From Salmo trutta (Eukaryota > Chordata > Actinopteri > Salmoniformes > Salmonidae), in contig NC_042967.1 in assembly GCF_901001165.1 (NCBI RefSeq), positions 10,194,108-10,258,107 of the forward strand: DNA of 64,000 nucleotides, given 5' to 3'. Positions within the stretch are counted from its first letter, which is position 1; each line of letters opens with the position of its first letter. Both the position numbers and the translations under genes were made by a program. The notes beneath the pieces were generated by a model. It did no database searches and was not told where the DNA came from. It was given only the letters and a program-made list of their open reading frames with translations. This document shows positions 10,250 through 22,529 of the stretch, in pieces.

Positions 10250-11010
10250 CACAGCAAAGTGTCCAGTGTTGATTTTTCAGGTAAACATTTCTAGTATTGA
10301 TTCAGGAGTTACATTAACTCTGTAAGAGTGAAATTAACACTCAGTAGTGTAAAATAAACCCCAGTGTTGGTGTTAAAAACCAGAGTTATTGTTGTTCCAA
10401 TAGGATTCCAATAGGAATTGCACATCACCTTGTAAGCCAGCATAATGTGATTTGCAGGCCTGATGTGGCCTGTAAACCAGGAGTTTTCTAGGGTAAAACT
10501 AGGCCATCAGTAAGGACTTATGATATATGCAATGTTTTGTCAAGAAGTTTAATTTTATTGATACTCATTTGGTAAAATCCACAGGCCTTTAAAAGGAAAG
10601 AATTCAATAATCATGTCTCTGTCACTAACAAATACAGTCATGGGTGGTAACTCTACAATTCAATCAAAAAGAAAAGGCAGCATGGGAAATATACAAATAA
10701 GGCTTTACACCATACAGTGTTAAAACAACACCCAAACTGACTTACTGTAACAGTGTTTTGTCAAACACTAACTCTAGATCAACACTAGTGTTGAATAGAG
10801 ATAACACAGTGAGTGTTAATTACCCCATAGTGTTAAATTTGAGCAACACTGACAAGTGTAATGCAGTGTACATGTTTTACACTACGGTGTGTTACATTAA
10901 CACTCAAAATTAGTACTTTTTCACTCTGTAGAGCGGGACCATATGTGCTCGGAGATAGTGTTAAACTGAACACTTTAAGTGTTGATTTAACACAGCAAAA
11001 TGTAATGTGT
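10250..11010. repeat. Region dense in AGTGTTAA/TTAACACT motifs
   Basis: AGTGTT, GTGTTAA and their complements AACACT and TTAACAC recur many times in both orientations at about 10258-10375, 10710-10920 and 10955-10995. Outside these clusters the sequence looks ordinary. Such self-complementary words are typical of some fish non-autonomous DNA transposons, but I cannot fix TIR boundaries. CAGCAAAGTGTC near 10253 and ACAGCAAAATG near 10991 are possible edges. Confidence 0.55.
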
Positions 11011-13102
<2,092 letters not shown>

Positions 13103-13539
13103 TTAAAGGCCCAGTGCAGTCAAAAATGTGATATTACTGTGTTTTAAAAATATTTCCACTATGAGGTTGGAATAATACTGTGAAATAGGGAAAATTATGA
13201 TAACACCCTTTTAGTGTAGGAGCTGTTTGAAAAGACCGCCTGCAATTTCAACCTGTTTTGGTGGGATGGTGTTTTAGTCTGCCTGGTGAAATCACCAGGT
13301 GGTAAGTGAGTTAAAAGACCAATAGAGTTCCAAACCTCTCTGCCAATAAAAGCTTGTTTTTTAGGTTTCCCCCTCCCCAACTCCTAGCTAAATTCTTGAT
13401 TGAGAAAATGGCTCTTTGCTAACAAGCTATTTTTGTTAGTTTTTCACCATTTAATTTGAAAACAATCACAGAAATGTACTGAATTGTTATCCAGAAATGA
13501 TTTGATATTGAGATAAAAACGGCTGCATTGGACCTTTAA
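13103..13539 (+). mobile_element. Non-autonomous DNA transposon with matching ends (copy 1)
   Basis: The left end TTAAAGGCCCAGTGCAGTC pairs with the right end GGCTGCATTGGACCTTTAA as an inverted repeat, with 16 of 19 positions complementary. TTAA sits at both outer edges and could be a target duplication or part of the inverted repeat. The 437-bp body has no transposase. A second, more decayed copy at 27808 shares CACTATGAGGTTGGA, AATTCTTG-TTGAGAAA and TTTGATATTGAGATAAAAA in the same order. The superfamily is not certain. Confidence 0.75.
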
Positions 13540-13747
13540 CATTGTTGCTGTATTGGATCTTAATGTTCAAAATAAGCCAAGGACCTAAACTGAATAATAC
13601 TGGTTAATTATTGAAACAATGTATTTAATATTATTGCTTATCATGACAATTAAGCCTTATTATTAGGGATGAGGTTTAAAAACAGAAATGCTTTGGCTTT
13701 AGCATAATATAATAGACTTTTACTTGAGACTTAAAGCCGATTTAGTC
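13540..13747. other. Unassigned AT-rich spacer
   Basis: Nothing recognised. Confidence 0.4.
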
Positions 13748-14337
13748 CTTACTGTCATGACTTCTACCGAAGTCGATGCCCCCTCCTTGTTCGGGTAGTG
13801 CTCGGCGGTCGACCTCACCGGTCTTCTAGCCATCATTGATCCATTTTTCATTATCCATTGGTTTTGTCTGGTCTTCCGACACACCTGGTTCCAATCCCAT
13901 TCATTACATGCTGTGTATTTAATCCTCTGTTTCCCCTCATGTCCTTGTTCAGAGATTGTTTGTTGTTATGTGCTCGTGTTGTTGGATTGGTGCGCGACGG
14001 GTTATTGTACCCATGTTTATTTTGTTATGTACTTTGGTTTTGAGTTTGTTTTTACTTTATTAAACTACTCCAGTTACACCAAGTTGGTTTCTCCTGCGCC
14101 TGACTTCCCTGCCACCTACACACACAACGTGACAGAATCTCTGAACAAGAACATGAGGGGAAACAGAGGGTTAAATACACAACATGTAATGAATGGGATT
14201 GGAACCAGGTGTGTCGGAAGACCAGACAAAATCAATGGAAAATGAAAAATGGATCAATGACGGCTAGAAGACCGGTGACGCCGAGCACCGCCCGAACAAG
14301 GAGGGGCATCGACTTCGGCAGAAGTCATGACACTTAC
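13748..14337. mobile_element. LTR plus inverted half-LTR inside one target-site duplication
   Basis: Positions 13753-14134 are a complete LTR of the same family as 3209-3552, beginning TGTCATGACTTC and ending CAACGTGACA. It is followed directly by 14135-14332, an inverted copy of its first half that ends GAAGTCATGACA. The arms 13753-13956 and 14135-14332 are about 95 percent alike apart from one small deletion in the second arm. The whole 580-bp unit is bracketed by CTTAC at 13748-13752 and 14333-14337. It therefore looks like one insertion with inverted TG...CA ends around a 178-bp spacer, and it would fold into a long hairpin. No internal retrotransposon genes are present. Confidence 0.85.
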
Positions 14338-14479
14338 ATCCTAATATCTACAGTATAGATTTGTTCTAGATTGTATTGTGGGAATTTAATTTGGTTTTAA
14401 TTAGCTGGGATTGTTGGCAGGACTGAAGTTGGACGGGAGGGCAAATAAAGAGTGATCGTTGTTTCCTAGCTCTTTCAGG

Positions 14480-14565
14480 TCATTTTCTCCTCTCTCTCTC
14501 CGTTCCCTCTTTCTCTGCCCTCGCCTTCTACCCCTCTCTCTTTCTCTCCCCCTCTTTCTTGTCCT
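14480..14565 (+). repeat. CT-rich low-complexity tract
   Basis: Degenerate CTCTCTCC/TTTCTCTCCCC sequence. The open frames on both strands are artefacts. Confidence 0.8.
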
Positions 14566-14753
14566 CTCCTGTTTGACAGCAATCCCCACCCTGCTAGAAA
14601 GAGATTGCAGTGTGTCCGTCTGTCGTGGAAGAGTAGTGGCTCAGAAAAACCATTGTCCCACAATTCACCTTGAAATAGGCTAAGAGAAACGACACCCAGC
14701 CGTAACTTTGCTTCTCCATTGAAACCCACTCAGAATGTAGCCTTTTCCATTAT

Positions 14754-15350
14754 CTGAAACCTTAACCATAGGACTCAATTTGTATTAAGAAGCCTCTGAA
14801 AGTGTAGCTTTGATTACAACGCCAAAGCAGGTAGAAAGAAATAGATTTATTGGAATGCAGTCATCATATCACAATGGAAAGAAAATGTTGATTGAAAAGC
14901 AGTGAGATTGGAACGGCCTTGGTTCGATGTGATTAAAGAGAATCTTAATAAGAAAGTAAGTCGGCCCATTCAATGTTCAGTCAGTTTGTTAATAAACGTT
15001 TAGGAGGATATAGTGGACGACTGAAACCTTAACCATAGCTTCGAAATGAAATAGCATTGGATAGGCGTACAAAGTCCGCTATACCCGATGTGTTTGTGTA
15101 CTCAAGAGAAGCCTATGGACGTGTGACTTCTTTACAACAACAAAACTGCCAGAAGAAAATACATGTATTGGAAAGTAGTCATCGTGTTTGTGTTTGACAA
15201 ATGGAAGAAAATGTTGGTTGAGACGGAGTGGGATTGGAACGGCCTTGGTTCGACGTGAGTAAAGAGAATCTTTATAACAACGTCAGAGAGTCTATTCAAT
15301 GTTCAGTCTGGGTGTTAATGGACTTTTAGGAGGATATTAGACTGGACGAC
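14754..15350 (+). repeat. Diverged tandem duplication, copies about 270 and 330 bp
   Basis: Copy 1 (14754-15020) and copy 2 (15021-about 15350) both begin CTGAAACCTTAACCATAG. In the same order both contain AGAAGCCT, TATTGGAA-GCAGTCATC or its near match, GAAAATGTTG-TTGA, ATTGGAACGGCCTTGGTTCG, TAAAGAGAATCTT, ATTCAATGTTCAGTC and TTTAGGAGGATAT. The right half is much better conserved than the left. I do not recognise it as a named repeat. Confidence 0.85.
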
Positions 15351-17194
15351 TTTCTGAATTATTTTTATTTTCAAGATGATTGTCTGTCCTCCATCTCGTA
15401 CATCTGGTTCTTTAGCTTCCTTGTGGGTTTTGTGGATTCACCTCCTACAATACATTATTAAAGCAAAACAAACACAAATAAAAAAAATCAGATCGCTTTT
15501 ATTTTCATTTCACCTAAATCAATTCAATTCCATAGAAAGTAAAAGGGAAAGGAAAGCATTGTGAATTCACACAGTAGCCTACAATGTAAAGGAGAAGGAG
15601 AAGGAGAGCAAAAGGAGAACGCATTGGGCGTAACTAAAATGGCCTCTGGGCGATGCTGAGGTGAGTGAGTGTGTCCCATGAATGTTGCATGTGGGAGGGT
15701 ATACATGGCTGGATGACTCAGAGGAGGAGCCCTAGCACTTGTGAGGGCAAACTGTGCCTTGCTGTGGCGGTGGGGAAATGACACAAATAACACCCCACCC
15801 CCCCAAACCCAATCCCCCTCATGAACATTGCAAGTCTTTTCTAGTCAGCGGTTGAAATATTTATGCCTGTGCTCAAGTAGCGCTTTTAACCTTCCTCTGA
15901 CCCCATTTAAGCATTAGATGCTTCTTAGAAAGTTCTACCCGGCGAAGCTGGGTGAGCGGAAACAGATTTGAGCAATGATCACAGTTGTTTTCTTTCCTCT
16001 CTCTCTATGTGTTCGGGTCTCTCTCTGCGGTTGCCACTCTTAGCCAGTTTGACACCGTGATAATTCTATAATAAGAAATGTTTTGACAGGGTGAAACTTG
16101 TTTATCAAAAAGAGAATGACTGAGAAATAATGGACTGAGAAATACAATTATTGGGATTTCACAATAACGTAATCGTAACCCGCGTCACACCAGTAATAAC
16201 AAATCAAGAGAGGTTGTTCTCGACTATGATAACGGCAGTTACATGTTCATCTAATACATATTTTTCATGATTTTAAAATTGTTCTTTGGCATTTCTTTGG
16301 GGTTTAACGTTGAAATCAGGGTTCAGTGTTAAATGTAGAAGTTCCGTGTATTTTTTTTTGGGGGGGGGGCTTCACACCATCTTTAAACAGAACAAAAGTT
16401 CAACTTTGTCAGAAAAAAGAAGTGTACATTCTTTAAAATGGTCTGATGCCTTGTCTTGTATGGACACACAGAGGCAGATAGGACACCAGTCTTTCCCCTG
16501 GAGGTTGGCGTGTGTTTGTGTGCACGCACGGGGGGGGGGGACTCAAACCTTAACCCCGGGGGGGATATATTCCTGCAGTGCCCAGAGCTGATAGTAATAT
16601 ATGTAAAGAGTATGCATCACCAGAGGCCCTGGGTGGAAGGGAGATAAGGAAAGAAAGAGAGTGAGAGGCCACTGGGAGACGTCAGAGTGCCCGCGGTGTG
16701 GACATGCATCGCCGGGTAGACAGTGCTGCCATCTCTCCCTGACGCTAGTTGACGTGCCACCCCCCCCCCCTTATGCCAACCCTGTACCCCCTCCCCTCAG
16801 CCAATCCCAGACTCCCAGGCCCCACACACTCCACACACCTACATTTACATATTGCCCCCCTGTTAGTCTTGACCAAACTAGAAAAAAAACTTGATTGCCA
16901 AAGAAAACTTCAGGAAAGTACTTTGTCAATATTTTAGCCCCACCACTCCAAAGTAGAACTTATCCCCTCCACCTTTCTTTGTGTTTTTCAGGGATAAAAG
17001 ACTCTTGTTGTTATCACTCCTGTATAATGAATTGAGTTGTGGATAGAAGAGTTCAGTGCTTGGAGGTCTGCGTAGTGCGCCGTGGGGTACAGAGGGCATA
17101 TCGTGGGTATGGAAGCTTCCTACAATGTTGGGGATTCCTTTTCACCTCAAACAGAGGGAGGACGGGAGCTCAATTACCATTTTTTCTTTAGGGG
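15351..17194. other. Unassigned sequence with homopolymer runs
   Basis: Contains T9G10 at about 16351-16370, G runs at 16530-16540 and 16558-16563, and a C run at 16760-16770. No exon, SINE or DNA transposon is recognised. Confidence 0.4.
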
Positions 17195-17398
17195 GTGGAT
17201 CAGCTTAAATGTTGCAGATAATGTCAATTGTTGCTTCTATCAATGTAATTCTCTGTATCATTTCCAATCTCTCATATCTTTTTTTAATTATAAATATTTC
17301 TATTATTTTATATTATATATATTTTCCTTTATTATTTTCCACTAACCGTACCGGCCCTCCCCTAACTGGAGTAAACTAATGGACAACAACCTTAGTGA
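17195..17398 (+). mobile_element. Interspersed repeat, copy 1
   Basis: Shares with the reverse strand of 28570-28760 the ordered blocks ATCAATGTAATT, ATCATTTCCAATC, CCTTTATTATTTTCCACTAA and GGAGTAAACTAATGGACAACAAC. The middle is AT-rich. No terminal inverted repeats or tRNA head are seen, so its class is unknown. Confidence 0.65.
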
Positions 17399-18243
17399 GT
17401 CCAGGTGCATGCTGGCTCCAACCCCTATTCATAATTCAACAGTGAGAGTGGAGATGGTGTCAGAGAGAACCTCTCTCTCTCTCTCTCTAAAATGAAGGCT
17501 GAACTCTGCATGCACTTTGACGTTCGTGGGCAGGGCGGGGAGAGGGGGAACAGGCCTCCCCGCATCGCATATGACGTCACGGAGTGAGAAAGAAGGAAAG
17601 AGGTAGGTTGACCTGCTGTACTTAACGTTCGTGAACTAGAATCAGCGAAGCCTCTAACGCAACAACGGGGAAAAAAGACTGAAAAAGAAAGAAAGTCACA
17701 CACTGAATATGTTTCCAACTATTTAATGGGTGTACTTTAATGTCGGGAGAGTGTTCAGAGTGCAGCATTCTGTTTAACCCTCCGTTAGACAGCACATTTA
17801 CAAACATTCTTGGGTGTGCGGCAGCTCATGCTTTTTAATGGGAAAAAGGAAGACTTGCTGGGGTACAGAGGACAGATGCACCAGTCATGTAAAGCAGTCA
17901 TACTCGAGGAAAGATATCTACTTTCAAAGTCCTGTCAGACTGGGGAACAAAATAACCCAAAAGTACAGTAGCCATAGACAAGGGAAGATGGCTGACTGTG
18001 GGGCAGAATAACTCAAGAGCCAAGTTGGAAATGGCCCTAGCGCTCGCTTGCTTCGTCTACATATTCCCTGTCTGCAGCTTGGGACTGTGGCCATGTCGGG
18101 GATGAACCAACAGGAACACAGCCTTGTCAGTTTTATGCAGGTCAGGACCGCTCCCATCTGCTTGACTGAATCTGCCTCTCTGCCTCCCAGTGAAGTGACG
18201 AGCCACAAGGAGAGAAGCCAGGAGCAGGGAGATGGATGGGCTG
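17399..18243. other. Unassigned sequence with a short CT run
   Basis: A CT run sits at 17470-17488. Nothing else is recognised. Confidence 0.4.
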
Positions 18244-18245
18244 TC

Positions 18246-18358
18246 GTCCCAAACGACACCCTACTCCTTATGTAGTGCACCACTTTTGTCCAGAGCCAGC
18301 CCGATGGGCCCTGGTCAAATGTAGTGCACTGTATAGGGAATAGGGTGCGGTTTGGGAC
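18246..18358. mobile_element. Palindromic MITE-like element, family A copy 1
   Basis: The left arm starts GTCCCAAACGACACCCTA. The right arm, read as its reverse complement, starts GTCCCAAACCGCACCCTATT. Pairing continues through TAGTGCAC toward a centre near CAGAGCC/GGGCCCTGG. Two relatives lie at 20011-20124 and 27222-27314. This fold-back repeat is very common in salmonids. Confidence 0.8.
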
Positions 18359-18675
18359 TAGAAATAATAATGCACCATGGGAAATGAAGAGCCCCTGAGC
18401 TTTGACCACGTATGACCGTCCCTCACAATATTACATTTTAACTCTCCTACTCTCTCCCTCTCTCTCCATCTCTCTCTTTCTTTTCTCTCAGAATATCACC
18501 TGTAACAGGTCATTCTATCAGCCTGGATAATCTCAGACAGAAGTGGATGGTGTTTTGCTCAAAGGCTCACTTTTGTGGGGCGTGACACAATACGATTACA
18601 CTAGCAGGCTGATGTAATCAGAGAGCACATTATGAGTCCGGGCAGGCGAGGGAACATGGCGGCGGTGTGCTGGAT
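18359..18675. other. Unassigned sequence with a short CT-rich stretch
   Basis: CTCTCTCC words at about 18442-18488. Nothing else recognised. Confidence 0.4.
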
Positions 18676-18720
18676 GCACGCACGCGCGCACACACACGCG
18701 CACACACACACACACGCACA
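18676..18720 (+). repeat. CA/CG alternating microsatellite
   Basis: A CACGCACGCGCGCACACAC tract of alternating purine-pyrimidine steps. Confidence 0.85.
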
Positions 18721-20010
18721 AACCTATAGAGACGGAGGTTTTTACAGTCTCTGAGTGCCACTGTGGAGCCGTTCCAGCTTTCGCTGCCTCTCAATTATGT
18801 AGCAGGTTTTGACCTGGTATACAGATCTCTCCTCCTTTAAATTATGGATGAGAGTCTTGATTGAGGTGCATTTTCTTTGACTTGTTTCGTTTTTTAGATG
18901 ATGCGTCAATGAAATATAATTAACTTTAATAACAAACTAAAAAAAATATGAAAAGAACACGTTTGGTCATTTATTTCTGTTGCTAATTTCAAACTTTTTA
19001 GATGTTGAAAGTAACATTCATTATGCTCAATTATGGATAATTATTGTCCATGTTTTGAGTGACATCCTCTGTCAATCAAATTAGTAAAATAGCAACAAAG
19101 TGAAATTGGTCCTGTTTATTTGTGTTTTTTTGTTGTTGTATCTGATGTTGTTTGAAAGCAAAACCATATTAATCATGCAAAGAGATTCTATTCTGATGCT
19201 GGAATATGCATAACAAAAGAAGTGATGAAACTATGAGCAAATGTTAAAAGTTTGAGAAATATAACCCAATCAGACATCAGCTCAGTGTGATGCTGTGTTT
19301 CACTGAGTGTGGATGGACGACTTTGGAATGAGTAGATGTTGTACAGTGGAGAATTTAGCTTTAACATATGAACCATCATCACGTAATGTCAAGACTACTT
19401 TTTGGAGGGAAATGACTCTGGCCTGTCTCCCTTATAAATGTACTGGTGAAGGGAGGACGGCTCATAATGGCTGGAATGGAATGAAAGGAACGGTGTCAAA
19501 CACATCAAACAAATGATTACCATGTCTACCGTACCAATTCTCTGAAATGTTAATAATGTACCGCACCAGGAGGAAACAATTCAGTGCTATTCGTGGTTCT
19601 GACGAGTGTGAGTCTTTCATTATATAGTACAGTACGATCAAAGAGGTTATATCACTAGGAGTTCTCACCGAACCCTTTCAGTGCTTTCGTTTCTTCCAAA
19701 GTGGTAGCTTGCATTTTTATGTGGGTGACTTATATGACTTTCACAGCAAGATGTGCCTCTATGTTTGTACCGTATTATCTCTGTACATGTTTTATACTGG
19801 TGACAAATCCAAATGTCCCCTTTGGGGATCAATGTGTTTATTCATTCATATAGTTATTCAAGAACTCTACCAGCAGCAACACATTATGGACGTTTTCATG
19901 TTCGGCTGAAGCACTATTAGACCAGGTGTCTCAAGTCAAGCACACTATTATGACCCAAAGCTTCCTCTTATTTGAAAATCTACCCAACAGAAATTGGTTT
20001 TGCATGAATC
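18721..20010. other. Unassigned sequence (one MITE fragment annotated separately)
   Basis: AT-rich and otherwise without recognised features. Confidence 0.4.
19445..19510 (+). mobile_element. Half copy of a palindromic element, family B
   Basis: GGGAGGACGGCTCATAATGG, GGCTGGAATGGAATGAAAGG and GTGTCAAACACAT match one arm of the large palindrome at 60421-60573. The opposite arm is absent. Confidence 0.65.
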
Positions 20011-20124
20011 CTGTGTCCTAGATGGCACCCTATTCCCTACATGATGTACTACATTTGACCAGAGCCCTGTGAGCCCTCGTTAAAGGTAGAGCATTATATG
20101 GAACAGGGAGCCATTTGGGATGCA
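20011..20124. mobile_element. Palindromic MITE-like element, family A copy 2
   Basis: The left arm contains CTAGATGGCACCCTATTCCC and the right arm GAGCCATTTGGGATGCA, with GACCAGAGCCCTGTGAGCCC at the centre. More decayed than the copies at 18246 and 27222. Confidence 0.75.
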
Positions 20125-20928
20125 CTCCAGGTCTTCCGTAGCCTAATGAGAGATACAAGAAATCCCCCATACTCTACCTCTGTTACCTAATCAATAAGAC
20201 TCGTTGAGTCTCCTCATCTACACTGGGTGTAATTGTTCATTCTCTCACGTGTGTCCATATCCATGGATTTCAGTGTCCACAATTACATGAAAACGGCAAA
20301 CTGATAATAGACCCAGTTGAGTGTGGCTTTAATAGGGATGAACTATTTTACTGTGCTTTCCCCACCAGCACCTGGGATAAATGTAGTGGAAGAAATGAAT
20401 GAGCTCAATTGGCATATTTTCATTGTTTTTATTCAGATAATTCTGCAGTGTCAAAGATTACAGTACATTAACCTGGATGTCTCAGGCTCTCTTAGGTATT
20501 TATTGGTCTTTTTTTGGTGACCATATTTTCACTGGGGGGGAATAAGAGGAAGTTAAGTGAGCGAGCGAGCGCGCATGTGTGTGGAACTAAAGGTGTCACA
20601 GGGATGTCAGTTTCCATCAGTGTTTGGAGAGAATGAGGGATGGTTTGGGTTGGCCAGGGAGCATCATGTGCTAATGTGGTTGGGAAAAATGTGTCCGTTC
20701 CAATCAACGTGAAATAATAATGATCGTAATTTCACACTGTATGCATCGCTGCGCAGGGGTATGCAAATTCGGTAGTATTACGTTTGGCCCTAAAAGTGAC
20801 AGGAAGTAAATGTGATAGACAAATGCCAAGTTGTTGTTTTCTCTTCTTTGTTTTCCTAATTGGTATTTTGGTGGAGGGGCTGGAGATAACGCCACCAATT
20901 AAGATCATACTGTAACAACTACATTTGC
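20125..20928. other. Unassigned sequence
   Basis: Nothing recognised. A short GCGAGCGAGCGCGC patch lies near 20560. Confidence 0.4.
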
Positions 20929-20984
20929 ACAGCTAATATATTACAGCAACTATATTACAGCTAATATATTACAGCAACTATGTA
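20929..20984 (+). repeat. 28-bp tandem duplication
   Basis: ACAGCTAATATATTACAGCA starts at 20929 and again at 20957. The two 28-bp copies differ only at their last few bases. Confidence 0.85.
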
Positions 20985-21118
20985 GACTTTTAGGACCCTT
21001 TTGGGACAGCCTCATGCTTCTACCAATTCCAATGTTCAGCATTTAGCCTCTCGCTGGCTGCTAGAACACACAGACAGGCCCTATCCATCTTCGAGAGCAT
21101 CTTCGGAGCAGGGAGGTA

Positions 21119-21222
21119 AGTGTGTGTGTGTGTTTGTATGTGTGTGTGTGCGCGTGTGCATGTGTGCGTACACATCTGTGCCCATCCATGTGTGTGTGTG
21201 TATGTGTGTGTGTGTGTGTGTG
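21119..21222 (+). repeat. Degenerate (TG)n microsatellite
   Basis: A GTGTGTG tract with CGCG, CATG and CATC interruptions. The ~108-140-codon open frames across it are artefacts. Confidence 0.9.
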
Positions 21223-21744
21223 AGTGAAACAGTACAGAGAGTTCAGTTCAGGGGCCATCATCATAAAGAGCACTCTGACAGGACGGGGACAAGGTCGTGC
21301 AGCGGTGCAGGTAGTTGCTCCGGCCCTTTCCCGACACGGGACCCAGGAGGGGTAGAGGTCGACGGGATAACGAGCGTTGGCTCGCATCCGCCGTCCGACC
21401 AGCCCCTCTGAGAAGGGTAAAGTCTCCCTAATCTGGCCAGGGCACCGAACTGAACTACATGACTACACAGAACAAGTTGCAGAACTATCATAACATGTAT
21501 CATACTAATGTTAGATCAAACCCTGACATGAACTTCATGGGAATGTTAGCTAATGTCCTGGGAATGTTCCCGGTTTGCTGGGTGGTGGTCAGTATGATAC
21601 AAATGCCTATACAATTGGGTACGTTTTACAGAGGAGAGAGAATTACGTGTTCCTAAAAGCAGCCAGTGTTCAACAGGGGGGAGAGGGTTAGGAAAACACT
21701 GAAGGGTCCGTGAACTGCCCCGGGGGCCCATTCCATTACAAGGG

Positions 21745-21962
21745 CCCTACTCACACACACGTTTGTTTTATGATCCTTGTGGGAACCTAACAATTGATTC
21801 CCGTTCAAAATCCTATTATTCCCTAACCCAACCCTAACCCTTAACCTAACCTTAACACCAAATCCTAACTCTAAACCTAACCCTAACCCTAATAAAATAG
21901 CCTTTTTTCCTTTTGGGGACCGGCGAAATGTCCCCACTCCAAATGTTCTTTGTTTAACTATC
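21745..21962 (+). repeat. Interspersed repeat with telomere-like CCCTAA words
   Basis: CCTTGTGGGAACCTAACAAT, then ATTCCCGTTCAAAATCCTAT, a block of CCCTAAC/CTTAACC words at 21821-21892, then TTTTGGGGACCGGCGAAATG and TCCCCACTCCAAATG. I recognise this arrangement as a dispersed fish repeat. The CCCTAA words are irregular, so it is not a true interstitial telomere. Confidence 0.6.
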
Positions 21963-22488
21963 CACACACCCACCCACTTAAAACAAAGCGATGCTACAGG
22001 ACCCGTCCTTAATGCTGCTCTCCTCCTCAACCCCCGAGCTCGGCAGCAGAAAAAACCCAGAGAGAAAAAAAACACACTCACAACACAGAAACACACACTT
22101 CTCGTCCGGGGCTGGGGCGGGTGCTCTCCTACAAACTCCTGACATTGATTTGAAATAAATTGAGACTGATGATCAGTCGATGACAATTCCCGTAATCATT
22201 AAACCCTCAGCGATTCATCAGAGAAGAGCGGGAAGCGGGGGCCCTCGTGTCACATTTATCCTGGATGGTAGGAGGGAGCGGGTCTGTGTGGCACGCTGTG
22301 ATTTTTAAAAGGATTGATTACGATCCAGCTGCTTTTCCCCTTGCGCTCCTAAGTATGGAGTAATCAGGTATTTAGACCCCCCCCCCAAAAAAATGTTACA
22401 GGAAGCTATATGAGGAAAGAGAGAGAGAGAGCGACGCAATCTAATTTCATCCCCCCATCTAACTTTTCCTGCTTTCATTTTGATGGCT
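21963..22488. other. Unassigned sequence, possibly slowly evolving
   Basis: No gene seen. The part at about 22140-22370 lacks repeats and contains several ATTA/ATTGATTA-type words, which is compatible with a conserved non-coding element, but this is speculation without an alignment. Confidence 0.25.
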
Positions 22489-22529
22489 GTGTGTGTGTGT
22501 GTGTATGGGCGGGGGGGGGGGGGGGGGGG
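22489..22529 (+). repeat. (TG)n followed by a 19-bp G run
   Basis: A TG dinucleotide tract, ATGGGC, then 19 consecutive G at 22511-22529. Confidence 0.9.

Noticed and set aside
17924..18409. 161-codon reverse-strand open frame
   Set aside because: Its N-terminal third is the palindromic MITE at 18246-18358, so it is not an ancestral coding sequence.
21821..21892. Interstitial telomere (CCCTAA)n
   Set aside because: The hexamers are irregular and lie inside a longer dispersed fish repeat, so chromosome fusion is not supported.
21653..22186. 177-codon reverse-strand open frame
   Set aside because: It crosses the dispersed CCCTAA-containing repeat, and the GLGLGLELGFG-type run comes from that repeat.
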